A DNA stretch of 11,180 bases from Candidatus Onthomorpha intestinigallinarum (GTDB lineage Bacteria; Bacteroidota; Bacteroidia; Bacteroidales; P3). The position numbers and the translations under genes were made by a program. Where the stretch lies: NCBI GenBank assembly GCA_019114015.1, contig DXGG01000178.1, positions 1-11,180 of the forward strand, in the 5' to 3' direction. Shown here piece by piece: positions 1 to 6,160 of this stretch; within the stretch, counting starts at the first letter, position 1; the number at the start of each line of letters is the position of its first letter. The notes beneath the pieces were generated by a model, which was not told where the DNA came from, did not search any database, and worked only from the letters and a program-made list of their open reading frames with translations.

Positions 1-57
1 GTGAAAATGTCTTCTGAAAAGAAAAAAACGGATTCTGAAAACATTTTTCCGGAATAA
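1..57 (+). other. possible 3' tail of an upstream gene (18 codons)
   Basis: Frame 1 is open from the left edge to a TAA at 55-57 and would encode a short, very hydrophilic, Lys/Glu/Ser-rich stretch ending in FPE. This could be the C-terminus of a gene lying outside the window, and it would leave room for the gmd promoter downstream. Nothing in it is recognisable, and another frame is also open across most of this stretch, so the call is weak. Confidence 0.2.
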
Positions 58-97
58 GGATTCATTTCCGCAGAACGAAGAATCGCGAAAAACTTCC

Positions 98-105
98 TAT
101 ATTTG
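98..105 (+). promoter_or_regulatory. Bacteroidetes -7 promoter element for gmd-fcl
   Basis: TATATTTG matches the TAnnTTTG -7 consensus of the Bacteroidetes primary sigma factor and lies 21 bases before the gmd start codon. No TTG-type -33 element is present at the usual 19-21 base spacing, so the promoter is incomplete or weak by sequence. A Shine-Dalgarno-like AAAGGA at 116-121 follows at proper spacing from the ATG at 127, which supports both the start codon and a short leader. Confidence 0.6.
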
Positions 106-126
106 CACAAATCATAAAGGACAGAG

Positions 127-1197
127 ATGAAAAAGGCATTGATAAGCGGAATAACGGGCCAGGACGGCAGCTTTCTGGCCGAGTTGTTGATAGAAAAGGG
201 TTACGAGGTCCACGGCATAATACGCCGCAGCTCTTCGTTCAACACCGCAAGGATTGAACACCTTTACCTGAAGGAATGGATCAAGGACCAGAGACAGGAC
301 AGGGCGGTGAACCTTCACTACGGGGACATGACCGATTCCTCCTCGCTGATAAGGATATTGCAGCAGGTACAGCCCGACGAGATATACAACCTTGCGGCTC
401 AGAGCCATGTGAAGGTGAGCTTCGACGTTCCGGAGTACACGGCGGAAACCGATGCGGTGGGTACGCTGCGGCTGCTTGAGGCCGTAAGGATACTGGGCAT
501 GGAGAAAAGGACGAGGATTTACCAGGCCTCAACGTCGGAACTGTACGGCATGGTGCAGCAGGTGCCTCAGAACGAGACGACACCTTTTTATCCGCGTTCG
601 CCCTATGGCGTTGCCAAGCTGTACGGCTTCTGGATTACCAAGAACTACAGGGAGAGCTACGGCATGTTTGCGGTCAACGGCATACTGTTCAACCACGAAA
701 GCGAAAGACGGGGAGAGAACTTCGTGACAAGGAAGATAACCCTTGCCGCCGCGCGCATAGCCAGGGGATTGCAGGACAAGCTCTATTTGGGCAATCTTTC
801 GGCCATGAGGGACTGGGGTTATGCACGCGACTATGTGGAGTGCATGTGGCTCATGCTTCAGAACGACAAGCCGGAGGACTTCGTGATAGCCACCGGTGAG
901 GCTCACAGCGTGAGGGAGTTCTGCACGCTTGCCTTCAGTCACGTGGGCATAGAGCTTATGTGGCAGGGTGAAGGACTGGATGAAAAGGGCGTGGATGCGG
1001 CAACCGGCAGGGTGTTGGTCGAGGTGGACAAGAGGTTCTTCCGTCCTGCGGAGGTGGAACAGCTTTTGGGAGACGCCTCCAAGGCACAAAGGGAGCTGGG
1101 ATGGAATCCGCGCGCCACTTCATTCGAAGACCTTGTGAGGATAATGGTTGAACATGACATCAGGCTGGTGGAAGGAGAGGAAAATGGACAGGCATGA
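127..1197 (+). CDS. gmd: GDP-mannose 4,6-dehydratase
   Basis: Converts GDP-D-mannose to GDP-4-keto-6-deoxy-D-mannose in the cytoplasm, the first step of GDP-L-fucose synthesis for surface glycans. The 356-residue product is normal length for this extended short-chain dehydrogenase/reductase family. It opens with a Rossmann dinucleotide-binding motif (GITGQDG, residues 8-14). The active site is visible: STSE at 135-138, giving Thr136 and Glu138, and YGVAK at 160-164, giving Tyr160 and Lys164. These correspond to Thr132, Glu134 and Tyr156 of the E. coli enzyme with a constant offset of four. The NNHESxRRG-type substrate loop is present as FNHESERRG near 188-196. The start at 127 has an AAAGGA ribosome site at 116-121. 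The 3' end overlaps fcl by 14 bases, so the two are almost certainly co-transcribed. Base composition is G+C-rich compared with the T9SS genes downstream. Confidence 0.97.
   Translation: MKKALISGITGQDGSFLAELLIEKGYEVHGIIRRSSSFNTARIEHLYLKEWIKDQRQDRAVNLHYGDMTDSSSLIRILQQVQPDEIYNLAAQSHVKVSFDVPEYTAETDAVGTLRLLEAVRILGMEKRTRIYQASTSELYGMVQQVPQNETTPFYPRSPYGVAKLYGFWITKNYRESYGMFAVNGILFNHESERRGENFVTRKITLAAARIARGLQDKLYLGNLSAMRDWGYARDYVECMWLMLQNDKPEDFVIATGEAHSVREFCTLAFSHVGIELMWQGEGLDEKGVDAATGRVLVEVDKRFFRPAEVEQLLGDASKAQRELGWNPRATSFEDLVRIMVEHDIRLVEGEENGQA
1172..1180 (+). promoter_or_regulatory. ribosome binding site that sets the fcl start
   Basis: AAGGAGAGG lies inside the last codons of gmd and ends three bases before the ATG at 1184, with its GGAG core six bases away. 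It is the strongest Shine-Dalgarno sequence in the window. It selects 1184 over the in-frame upstream ATGs at 1148 and 1154, which would add 12 or 10 residues lying entirely inside gmd and ahead of the conserved nucleotide-binding strand. Confidence 0.75.
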
Positions 1198-2269
1198 GAG
1201 GATATTCGTCGCAGGGCACAGGGGACTTGTAGGCTCGGCCATATTGGACAATCTGCGAAACAGGGGATATGACAACTTCATTCTGCGCACCCATAAGGAG
1301 TGTGACCTTGGGGATATGGTCCAAACGGAACGTCTGTTCATGCAGACACGGCCGGACTATGTCTTTCTGGCGGCGGCATTTGTGGGAGGGATAATGGCCA
1401 ACTCGCTTTACAGGGCCGATTTCATATACAACAACCTCCAGATACAGAACAACGTCATCCACTGCGCCTACAAATACGGGGTGAAAAAGCTTCTCTTTCT
1501 CGGTAGCACGTGCATATATCCCCGGGAGGCTCCACAGCCGATAAGGGAGGAGAGCCTGTTGGGCGGAGAGTTGGAATACACCAATGAGCCTTATGCACTG
1601 GCCAAGATTGCGGGCCTGAAGATGTGCGAGAGCTACAACCTGCAATACGGAACGAACTTCATAGCCGTGATGCCTACCAATCTGTACGGTCCGAACGACA
1701 GCTTCGACCTTGAGACTTCACATGTGATGCCGGCATTGATACGTAAGGCACACCTCGGAAAATGCTTGCAGCAAGGAGACTGGCAGGGCATACGCAGGGA
1801 CTTGGGCCGTCGTCCGATAGAAGGGGTGGATGCAAGTGCGGAAGAAGACAAGATAAGAAAGATTCTGGCCAAGTACGGCGTGGAACAAAGGGACGGACAA
1901 ACGCAGATAGAACTGTGGGGCAGCGGCTCGCCGCTAAGGGAGTTCCTGTGGAGCGGGGACATGGCCGATGCCTGTGTTTACATAATGGAGAGGGTGGACT
2001 TTTGCGATACTTACGAAAAGGGTGAGAAGCAGGTGCGCAACTGCCACATCAACATAGGCACCGGAGAGGAGACAAGCATAAAGAACCTGTTCGACATGGT
2101 ATGCCATACGGTGGGATATACCGGAGGGATACGCTATGACAGCTCAAAGCCCGACGGTACTCCGAGAAAGCTGACCGACGTGAGCAAGTTGCACGCCTTG
2201 GGTTGGAAGCACAGCGTGGGACTTAGTGAGGGAATAGGACGGCTCTATGGATGGTATCTGTCCGATTAG
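1184..2269 (+). CDS. fcl: GDP-L-fucose synthase
   Basis: Bifunctional 3,5-epimerase/4-reductase (also called WcaG) that turns GDP-4-keto-6-deoxymannose into GDP-L-fucose using NADPH, completing the pathway begun by gmd. From the ATG at 1184 the product is 361 residues. The GHRGLVG dinucleotide-binding motif is at residues 11-17. The SDR catalytic residues are Ser108 (in LGSTCIYP), Tyr137 and Lys141 (in PYALAK). It is about 40 residues longer than the E. coli enzyme because of an inserted segment at roughly 188-235, rich in charged residues and ending before the SGSPLREFLW motif. I recall this longer form from other Bacteroidetes. It overlaps gmd by 14 bases and has a strong internal ribosome site, so translation of the two is likely coupled. 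Its stop codon overlaps that of convergent dapD. Confidence 0.96.
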   Translation: MDRHERIFVAGHRGLVGSAILDNLRNRGYDNFILRTHKECDLGDMVQTERLFMQTRPDYVFLAAAFVGGIMANSLYRADFIYNNLQIQNNVIHCAYKYGVKKLLFLGSTCIYPREAPQPIREESLLGGELEYTNEPYALAKIAGLKMCESYNLQYGTNFIAVMPTNLYGPNDSFDLETSHVMPALIRKAHLGKCLQQGDWQGIRRDLGRRPIEGVDASAEEDKIRKILAKYGVEQRDGQTQIELWGSGSPLREFLWSGDMADACVYIMERVDFCDTYEKGEKQVRNCHINIGTGEETSIKNLFDMVCHTVGYTGGIRYDSSKPDGTPRKLTDVSKLHALGWKHSVGLSEGIGRLYGWYLSD

Positions 2270-3075
2270 ACAGCCACGCCGAAATCCCTCAGTGCATCGT
2301 TCAGTGATGTCTTCTTGTCGGTTGATTCCTTTCTTTTGCCTATTATCAGGGCGCAGTTTACGTTGTAGCTTCCGGCAGGGAATGCTTTGGTGTAGCTTCC
2401 CGGTATCACCACAGAGTTTTCGGGTACCACGCCACGGTATTCCACCGCTTCGGACTGCGATACGTCTATTATCTTTGTCGATTGCGTTATCACGGTGTTT
2501 GCACCCAGTACCGCTCCCTGTTTGATCAGAGCTCCTTCGACCACTATGCACCTTGAACCGATGAAGCAGTTGTCCTCTATGATTACCGGATTGGCACCAA
2601 CGGGTTCAAGCACGCCTCCTATGCCTACGCCTCCCGCAAGATGGACGTTTTTGCCTATCTGGGCGCATGAGCCCACCGTCGCCCAGGTGTCAACCATGGT
2701 GCCGCTGTCGACGTATGCCCCTATGTTGACAAAGGAAGGCATCATTATGCAGCCTTGTGCAAGGAAGCTGCCGTAACGGGCCACGGCCGGAGGAACGCAT
2801 CTGACCTGAAGCGTTTCGTAGTTCTGCTTGGTCGGTATCTTGTCCCAAAAGGTCATGTCGCCTGCATGCATTTCCATGGTGCCGCTTATGGGGAAGTACA
2901 TCATTATCGCCTTCTTTATCCACTGGTTTACCTGCCATGTGCCGTCTTTTTTCTCCGCCACCCTTATCATTCCCCTGTCCAGAAGGTCTATGACTTCCAT
3001 GACGGTTTCAACAACCTTTTTGTCCTGGAGCAGTGAGCGGTCCTGCCATGCTTTTTCTATAAGTTCAATGTCCAT
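2266..3075 (-). CDS. dapD: 2,3,4,5-tetrahydropyridine-2,6-dicarboxylate N-succinyltransferase
   Basis: Transfers succinyl from succinyl-CoA to tetrahydrodipicolinate in the cytoplasm, in the succinylase branch of meso-diaminopimelate and lysine synthesis. The product has 269 residues, close to the 274 of E. coli DapD. An N-terminal helical part (about 1-95) is followed by a left-handed beta-helix of hexapeptide repeats (about 100-215). The latter includes the DapD-typical VDSGTMVDTWATVG at 122-135 and an IIEDNCFIGSR segment near 165-175. The C-terminal strand region follows, ending DFGVAV. The architecture and these motifs favour DapD over the N-acetyltransferase DapH. The ATG at 3075 has an AAGGA Shine-Dalgarno-like sequence just upstream on the minus strand. 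It has no functional link to its fucose-pathway neighbour. It is transcribed toward fcl with a 4-base overlap of the ends and no strong terminator between them. Confidence 0.95.
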   Translation of the reverse strand: MDIELIEKAWQDRSLLQDKKVVETVMEVIDLLDRGMIRVAEKKDGTWQVNQWIKKAIMMYFPISGTMEMHAGDMTFWDKIPTKQNYETLQVRCVPPAVARYGSFLAQGCIMMPSFVNIGAYVDSGTMVDTWATVGSCAQIGKNVHLAGGVGIGGVLEPVGANPVIIEDNCFIGSRCIVVEGALIKQGAVLGANTVITQSTKIIDVSQSEAVEYRGVVPENSVVIPGSYTKAFPAGSYNVNCALIIGKRKESTDKKTSLNDALRDFGVAV

Positions 3076-3101
3076 GATGTATCCTTGTTTTCATTTTGGT
3101 G

Positions 3102-3109
3102 CAAAGGTA
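3102..3109 (-). promoter_or_regulatory. -7 promoter element for dapD
   Basis: Read on the minus strand this is TACCTTTG, a full match to the TAnnTTTG consensus, 26 bases before the dapD start codon. No clear TTG-type -33 element lies at 19-21 bases further upstream. It faces away from the promoter of the T9SS gene at 3246-3275, which makes this 250-base region a divergent promoter region. Confidence 0.55.
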
Positions 3110-3245
3110 ATATTTTTGCCATAAACGTATATCCGAAAAGGTTTTTTGACGTTTTCCGTGAAAATTGAGAATGATTTTTGCAGAATCTTACCGATTGATA
3201 CTCAAAAGATAATGTATGATATGGTTAAAAAAACAAGCCGAATTA

Positions 3246-3275
3246 TTGCTGTTATCTCAAAATGTTCTATATTTG
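3246..3275 (+). promoter_or_regulatory. Bacteroidetes -33/-7 promoter for the first T9SS gene
   Basis: A TTG -33 element at 3246-3248 and TATATTTG at 3268-3275 are separated by 19 bases, the spacing known for the Bacteroidetes housekeeping sigma factor. The start codon lies 50 bases downstream after an A-rich leader without a convincing Shine-Dalgarno, which is normal in this phylum. Confidence 0.7.
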
Positions 3276-3325
3276 CAGTTGGCTTATGAATAATTCATTA
3301 CTAACAATAAAAAAACAATAGAAAG

Positions 3326-4279
3326 ATGAAAAAAATTATTTTCTCAGTCCTTGCATTAGGATTGTCAATGGGTGTTATGGCCCAGAAAGTTATGGTTTCT
3401 GATGTTGAATTGAACGGAAATGAAAAGTTGACGGTTAACAGAGGTGAGATTGTTGGAGCGTCCAAGACTTCCGGTACTTTTTATCCTCAGGCATTCCAGA
3501 GTTGCGCTACCTTGGATAATTTTGCCTACTATACGTTTGATCTTGACGGAACCGGAACCTATATTTTACCTGTAACAGGTAGCGGAGCGTTTGAAGGTTG
3601 CGGACAGACTTACACTTTCTCTTCTCCTGTGACCATAACGGGCGTTGAGATGTATATGTCCAATATTTATCCCGGAGATGATGCCACTCCTGACGTAGTG
3701 ATAATGAACGGTGATTTTACGGAAGAGATAGCTGCAACAACTTACAATACGGCTGATTTGGCAGTTTCTGAAACTGAAATTACCGTTGCTCCTGTTACGG
3801 CTACGTTTGGAACTCCTGTTGCAAACCAGACTTCTTTCGGTATAGCGGTTTATTATCCTGCATATGGACAGACATCAACAGATGTTCTTGTTGTTTCAAC
3901 GGAATCTGGATGTAGCTCAGGATTGGAGCCAAGACTGCTTATGCAGGGAGAATGGACACTTGCTTCTGAAATTTTTGACGGTTTGGATATAGACTTGTAT
4001 GTTTTCCCAATATTGGAAGGATATGTAAGCTTGTCAGAGGCTGAACTTAACTCATTGTCTTATGTATATCCTAACCCTGCAAAGAACGAAGTTATGTTGG
4101 CGTCTTCTTTCTCTATCGAGAGAGTTGAGATAGTTAACATGTTGGGTCAGGTTGTTTACAGCAGTGACGTGAATGCAAATTCAATAAAGGTAAACACTTC
4201 AGACTTCGCAACAGGAAACTATGTTGTAAAGATGTTCACCGAGAACGGAATGGCAACAAAGAAATTGGTTGTTGAATAA
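3326..4279 (+). CDS. secreted protein with T9SS type A sorting domain, central region unrecognised
   Basis: The 317-residue product begins with a signal peptide (residues 1-19: Lys-Lys, a hydrophobic core, then GVMA). Predicted cleavage falls before Gln20, as is common for exported Bacteroidetes proteins. The last 70 residues or so (about 245-317) form a T9SS type A C-terminal domain: a YPNP motif at 248-251, ERVEIVNMLGQVVY, a GNYVVKMF strand and the terminal KKLVVE. It should therefore cross the outer membrane by type IX secretion and be attached to or released from the surface. The region between (20-244) is rich in Thr, Ser, Gly and aromatic residues, has a beta-strand look and contains three cysteines, near YPQAFQSC, FEGCGQ and ESGCSSG. 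I do not recognise a catalytic motif or named domain there; an adhesin or beta-sandwich structural protein is possible. It has its own promoter and terminator. G+C is much lower than in gmd. Confidence 0.85.
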   Translation: MKKIIFSVLALGLSMGVMAQKVMVSDVELNGNEKLTVNRGEIVGASKTSGTFYPQAFQSCATLDNFAYYTFDLDGTGTYILPVTGSGAFEGCGQTYTFSSPVTITGVEMYMSNIYPGDDATPDVVIMNGDFTEEIAATTYNTADLAVSETEITVAPVTATFGTPVANQTSFGIAVYYPAYGQTSTDVLVVSTESGCSSGLEPRLLMQGEWTLASEIFDGLDIDLYVFPILEGYVSLSEAELNSLSYVYPNPAKNEVMLASSFSIERVEIVNMLGQVVYSSDVNANSIKVNTSDFATGNYVVKMFTENGMATKKLVVE

Positions 4280-4300
4280 TAAAGTATAAATGGATAAAAG

Positions 4301-4331
4301 AAGCGGAGTTGTTTAGCAAACTCCGCTTTGT
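4301..4331 (+). terminator. intrinsic terminator after the first T9SS gene
   Basis: AAGCGGAGTT (4301-4310) and AACTCCGCTT (4319-4328) form a perfect 10-bp stem with an 8-base loop, followed by TTGTTGTT. It starts 21 bases after the stop codon. The trailing U-tract is broken by G residues, so termination may be partial. The stem ends only 27 bases before the next start codon. Confidence 0.75.
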
Positions 4332-4355
4332 TGTTATATTAAAACTATATTGGTC

Positions 4356-6059
4356 ATGAGAAAAATTACGATATTTTTTTTGGCATTGATAGCGGGCATA
4401 GGCGCCATGGCACAGGTTCAGGCCTTAAGGTTGGATGGTTCCGGTAAAAAAGACTTGAACGCTTATATGGACAAAATCGTCAGTTTGAATGAAAACAAGA
4501 CTAAAACCGATCCTGCCGTTACGATAACGATGGGAGAAATCGGTGCATTGGAAGCAGAGGTGACGTTTACTCCTTCCGCCGATGTTGTGAAGTATTATTA
4601 TTGTGCCAGTGCAGCAGGAGAACTTGAGTATTACATGGAGTACTTTGAGATGTTCGGAATCTCAGTTTCCTTGGAGGAAATAATAGTTATGTTTGCAACG
4701 GATTCAGCAACGGCGGAGCTGACTACGACAGTTGGAGGACTTATTCCAAACAGCACCAACAGGATATATGTTGCGGCAACGTTAAGCGACCAGACGGTTA
4801 GTTCGGTTACAGAGGATTTTACAACCGGAGTATTGGGCGGAGACGGTGAAGCTGTTGTTGAGACGGTGGTAAGCAATATACAGAGAAACTCTGTGGATAT
4901 CACGATGACTCCGAATGATCAGTCCGCTTACTATTACTACATAGTATTTGAGGATGCCCAATTCGAACAGATGGAGTATACCGAAGACTCTGTGATAAGT
5001 TATCTTGAACTTGAGGATTTCAAGGAATATTCCCAGGTGAGCGGAACGATGTCGGACCTTACTCCAAATACGGACTATACAATTTATACATTGGCCTATA
5101 ATGCAAACAATGAAAGAAGCGAACTGCAGGCCACTCCTTTCACCACATTGCAGCAGGGAGGTGAGGGAGAAGCAACGGTCAGCGTAACTACGTCAAACAT
5201 TACGGCGAGCAGTTTTGACCTTACTTTGACTCCAAACGACCAGACGGCATATTACTATTATCTCGTAGCAGATGATGAATCTCTGGCATCGGCAAACATT
5301 ACGACAGACGAGGATGTGGTAGCATATCTTATGCAGGAAGACAGAAAGGAATATGATACCATTTCCGGTACGATTGGAAATCTTCAATTCGGAACGGAGT
5401 ACAAGATTTACGCGGTGGCATACAACATAAACGGAGAGCAAGGTGCTTTTGCCCCAGTTACCGTAACAACTCTTTCTCTTGGCGGAGACGGTGAAGCTGT
5501 TGTGAATATAGAAGTGTCGAACATTACCGAGACTTCTTTTGATGTTGCCTTCACTCCAAACGACCAGACGGCATATTATTATTACTTAATAGCATCGGCA
5601 CAGGATTTGGAGAACAATGGCCTTACGACAAACGATGCTATATTGGATTATCTTGAAAATTATGGCGGAGAAAAGATATATGAACAGCTTGAAGGTCCTG
5701 TAACCGAATTGGAATCTGGAACGCTTTACAAGATTTACACCTTTGCATACAATGGAAACATGGAGCTTGGACCTGTCGGCTATCAGGAGGTGACGACAGA
5801 ACATGATGTATCATTGTCCGATGTTGAAATATCCATGTTCAAACTATACCCTAATCCTGCGAATGATGTGGTGAATATATCAGCTGCAAAGAAGATAAGC
5901 AGAGTGGAACTGTGCAACATATTGGGACAGACAGTAAAGTCAAAACCAGTTGATGCAAAGGAAACTAAAATGGATGTATCCGGTATGACAAAGGGTGTTT
6001 ATTTCATAAGGGTTTATTCGGATAACAAGGTGGCTACAAAAAAACTTGTTGTGGAATAA
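4356..6059 (+). CDS. secreted repeat protein: four fibronectin-III-like domains plus T9SS type A sorting domain
   Basis: The ATG at 4356 gives 567 residues and puts a signal peptide at 1-19 (MRKITIFFLALIAG, then IGAMA) with cleavage before Gln20. A TTG six bases earlier is less likely. Four repeats of about 107-111 residues follow: a diverged one at 52-162, then 163-269, 270-377 and 378-484. Each shows TPND/TPSA-type sequence leading into a tyrosine run (YYYY, or YYYC in the first). An acidic, probably helical insert comes next, then a fibronectin-III-like ending (L-x-x-x-T-x-Y-x-I-Y-x-x-A-Y-N). Residues 485-567 are a T9SS type A sorting domain with YPNPA, SRVELCNILGQTV and the terminal KKLVVE. 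It is probably a surface-exposed binding or adhesive protein; no catalytic residues are evident. The C-terminal domain resembles that of the gene before it, so the two are tandem T9SS clients, though their central parts differ. No convincing promoter lies in the 76-base gap. Confidence 0.87.
   Translation: MRKITIFFLALIAGIGAMAQVQALRLDGSGKKDLNAYMDKIVSLNENKTKTDPAVTITMGEIGALEAEVTFTPSADVVKYYYCASAAGELEYYMEYFEMFGISVSLEEIIVMFATDSATAELTTTVGGLIPNSTNRIYVAATLSDQTVSSVTEDFTTGVLGGDGEAVVETVVSNIQRNSVDITMTPNDQSAYYYYIVFEDAQFEQMEYTEDSVISYLELEDFKEYSQVSGTMSDLTPNTDYTIYTLAYNANNERSELQATPFTTLQQGGEGEATVSVTTSNITASSFDLTLTPNDQTAYYYYLVADDESLASANITTDEDVVAYLMQEDRKEYDTISGTIGNLQFGTEYKIYAVAYNINGEQGAFAPVTVTTLSLGGDGEAVVNIEVSNITETSFDVAFTPNDQTAYYYYLIASAQDLENNGLTTNDAILDYLENYGGEKIYEQLEGPVTELESGTLYKIYTFAYNGNMELGPVGYQEVTTEHDVSLSDVEISMFKLYPNPANDVVNISAAKKISRVELCNILGQTVKSKPVDAKETKMDVSGMTKGVYFIRVYSDNKVATKKLVVE
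4842..5807 (+). repeat. three tandem repeats of about 321-324 bases inside the second T9SS gene
   Basis: Units lie at 4842-5162, 5163-5486 and 5487-5807, each starting GEGEA- or DGEA-like after a Gly-Gly hinge. Identity is patchy but strong at certain places. A 23-base block starting GGCGGAGACGG is shared by 4836-4858 and 5481-5503. A 26-base block starting ACTCCAAACGACC is shared by 5229-5254 and 5553-5578. The fourth, N-terminal unit (4509-4841) is diverged. The third copy seems a mosaic: its start matches unit one and its TPNDQ block matches unit two. Confidence 0.8.
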
Positions 6060-6080
6060 GTCCATTTCAAATGATTAATG

Positions 6081-6112
6081 AAGGCTTGTCCTGATAAGGA
6101 TAAGCCTTTTTT
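6081..6112 (+). terminator. intrinsic terminator after the second T9SS gene
   Basis: AAGGCTTGTCC (6081-6091) and GGATAAGCCTT (6098-6108) pair over 11 positions with one G-U wobble and a 6-base loop (TGATAA), directly followed by a T-tract running to 6112 and beyond. This is a textbook Rho-independent terminator 21 bases after the stop codon. Its T-tract merges with the -33 element of the argS promoter. Confidence 0.88.
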
Positions 6113-6140
6113 GTTTTTATTGATAAAATCCATATCTTTG
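6110..6140 (+). promoter_or_regulatory. Bacteroidetes -33/-7 promoter for the argS operon
   Basis: TTTG at 6110-6113 (-33) and TATCTTTG at 6133-6140 (-7) are separated by 19 bases and match the Bacteroidetes consensus closely. The ATG of argS is at 6161, which leaves a very short leader with no Shine-Dalgarno. The -33 element sits in the T-tract of the preceding terminator. Confidence 0.75.
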
Positions 6141-6160
6141 CAGTCTGAACTTTAGTTGTT

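Noticed and set aside
529..1089. 186-codon antisense open frame inside gmd
   Set aside because: Shadow of gmd's codon pattern on the opposite strand; no recognisable protein, promoter or ribosome site.
1148..1183. Upstream in-frame ATGs (1148, 1154) as the fcl start
   Set aside because: They add 10-12 residues lying wholly in gmd with no family similarity, while 1184 has a strong ribosome site and begins just before the conserved nucleotide-binding strand.
2266..3075. DapH (tetrahydrodipicolinate N-acetyltransferase) instead of DapD
   Set aside because: Length, the N-terminal helical domain and the VDSGTMVDTWATVG segment fit the succinyltransferase.
4346..4353. TATATTGG as a promoter for the second T9SS gene
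   Set aside because: One mismatch to TAnnTTTG, no -33 at proper spacing, and the RNA would start at or past the start codon.
4350..4355. TTG start for the second T9SS gene
   Set aside because: The ATG at 4356 gives a normal signal peptide (Arg-Lys then hydrophobic core); the TTG adds only two residues and has no ribosome site.
4842..5807. CRISPR-like or mobile repeat array
   Set aside because: The repeats are in-frame, about 321 bases long and encode protein domains; there are no short direct repeats with spacers or terminal inverted repeats.
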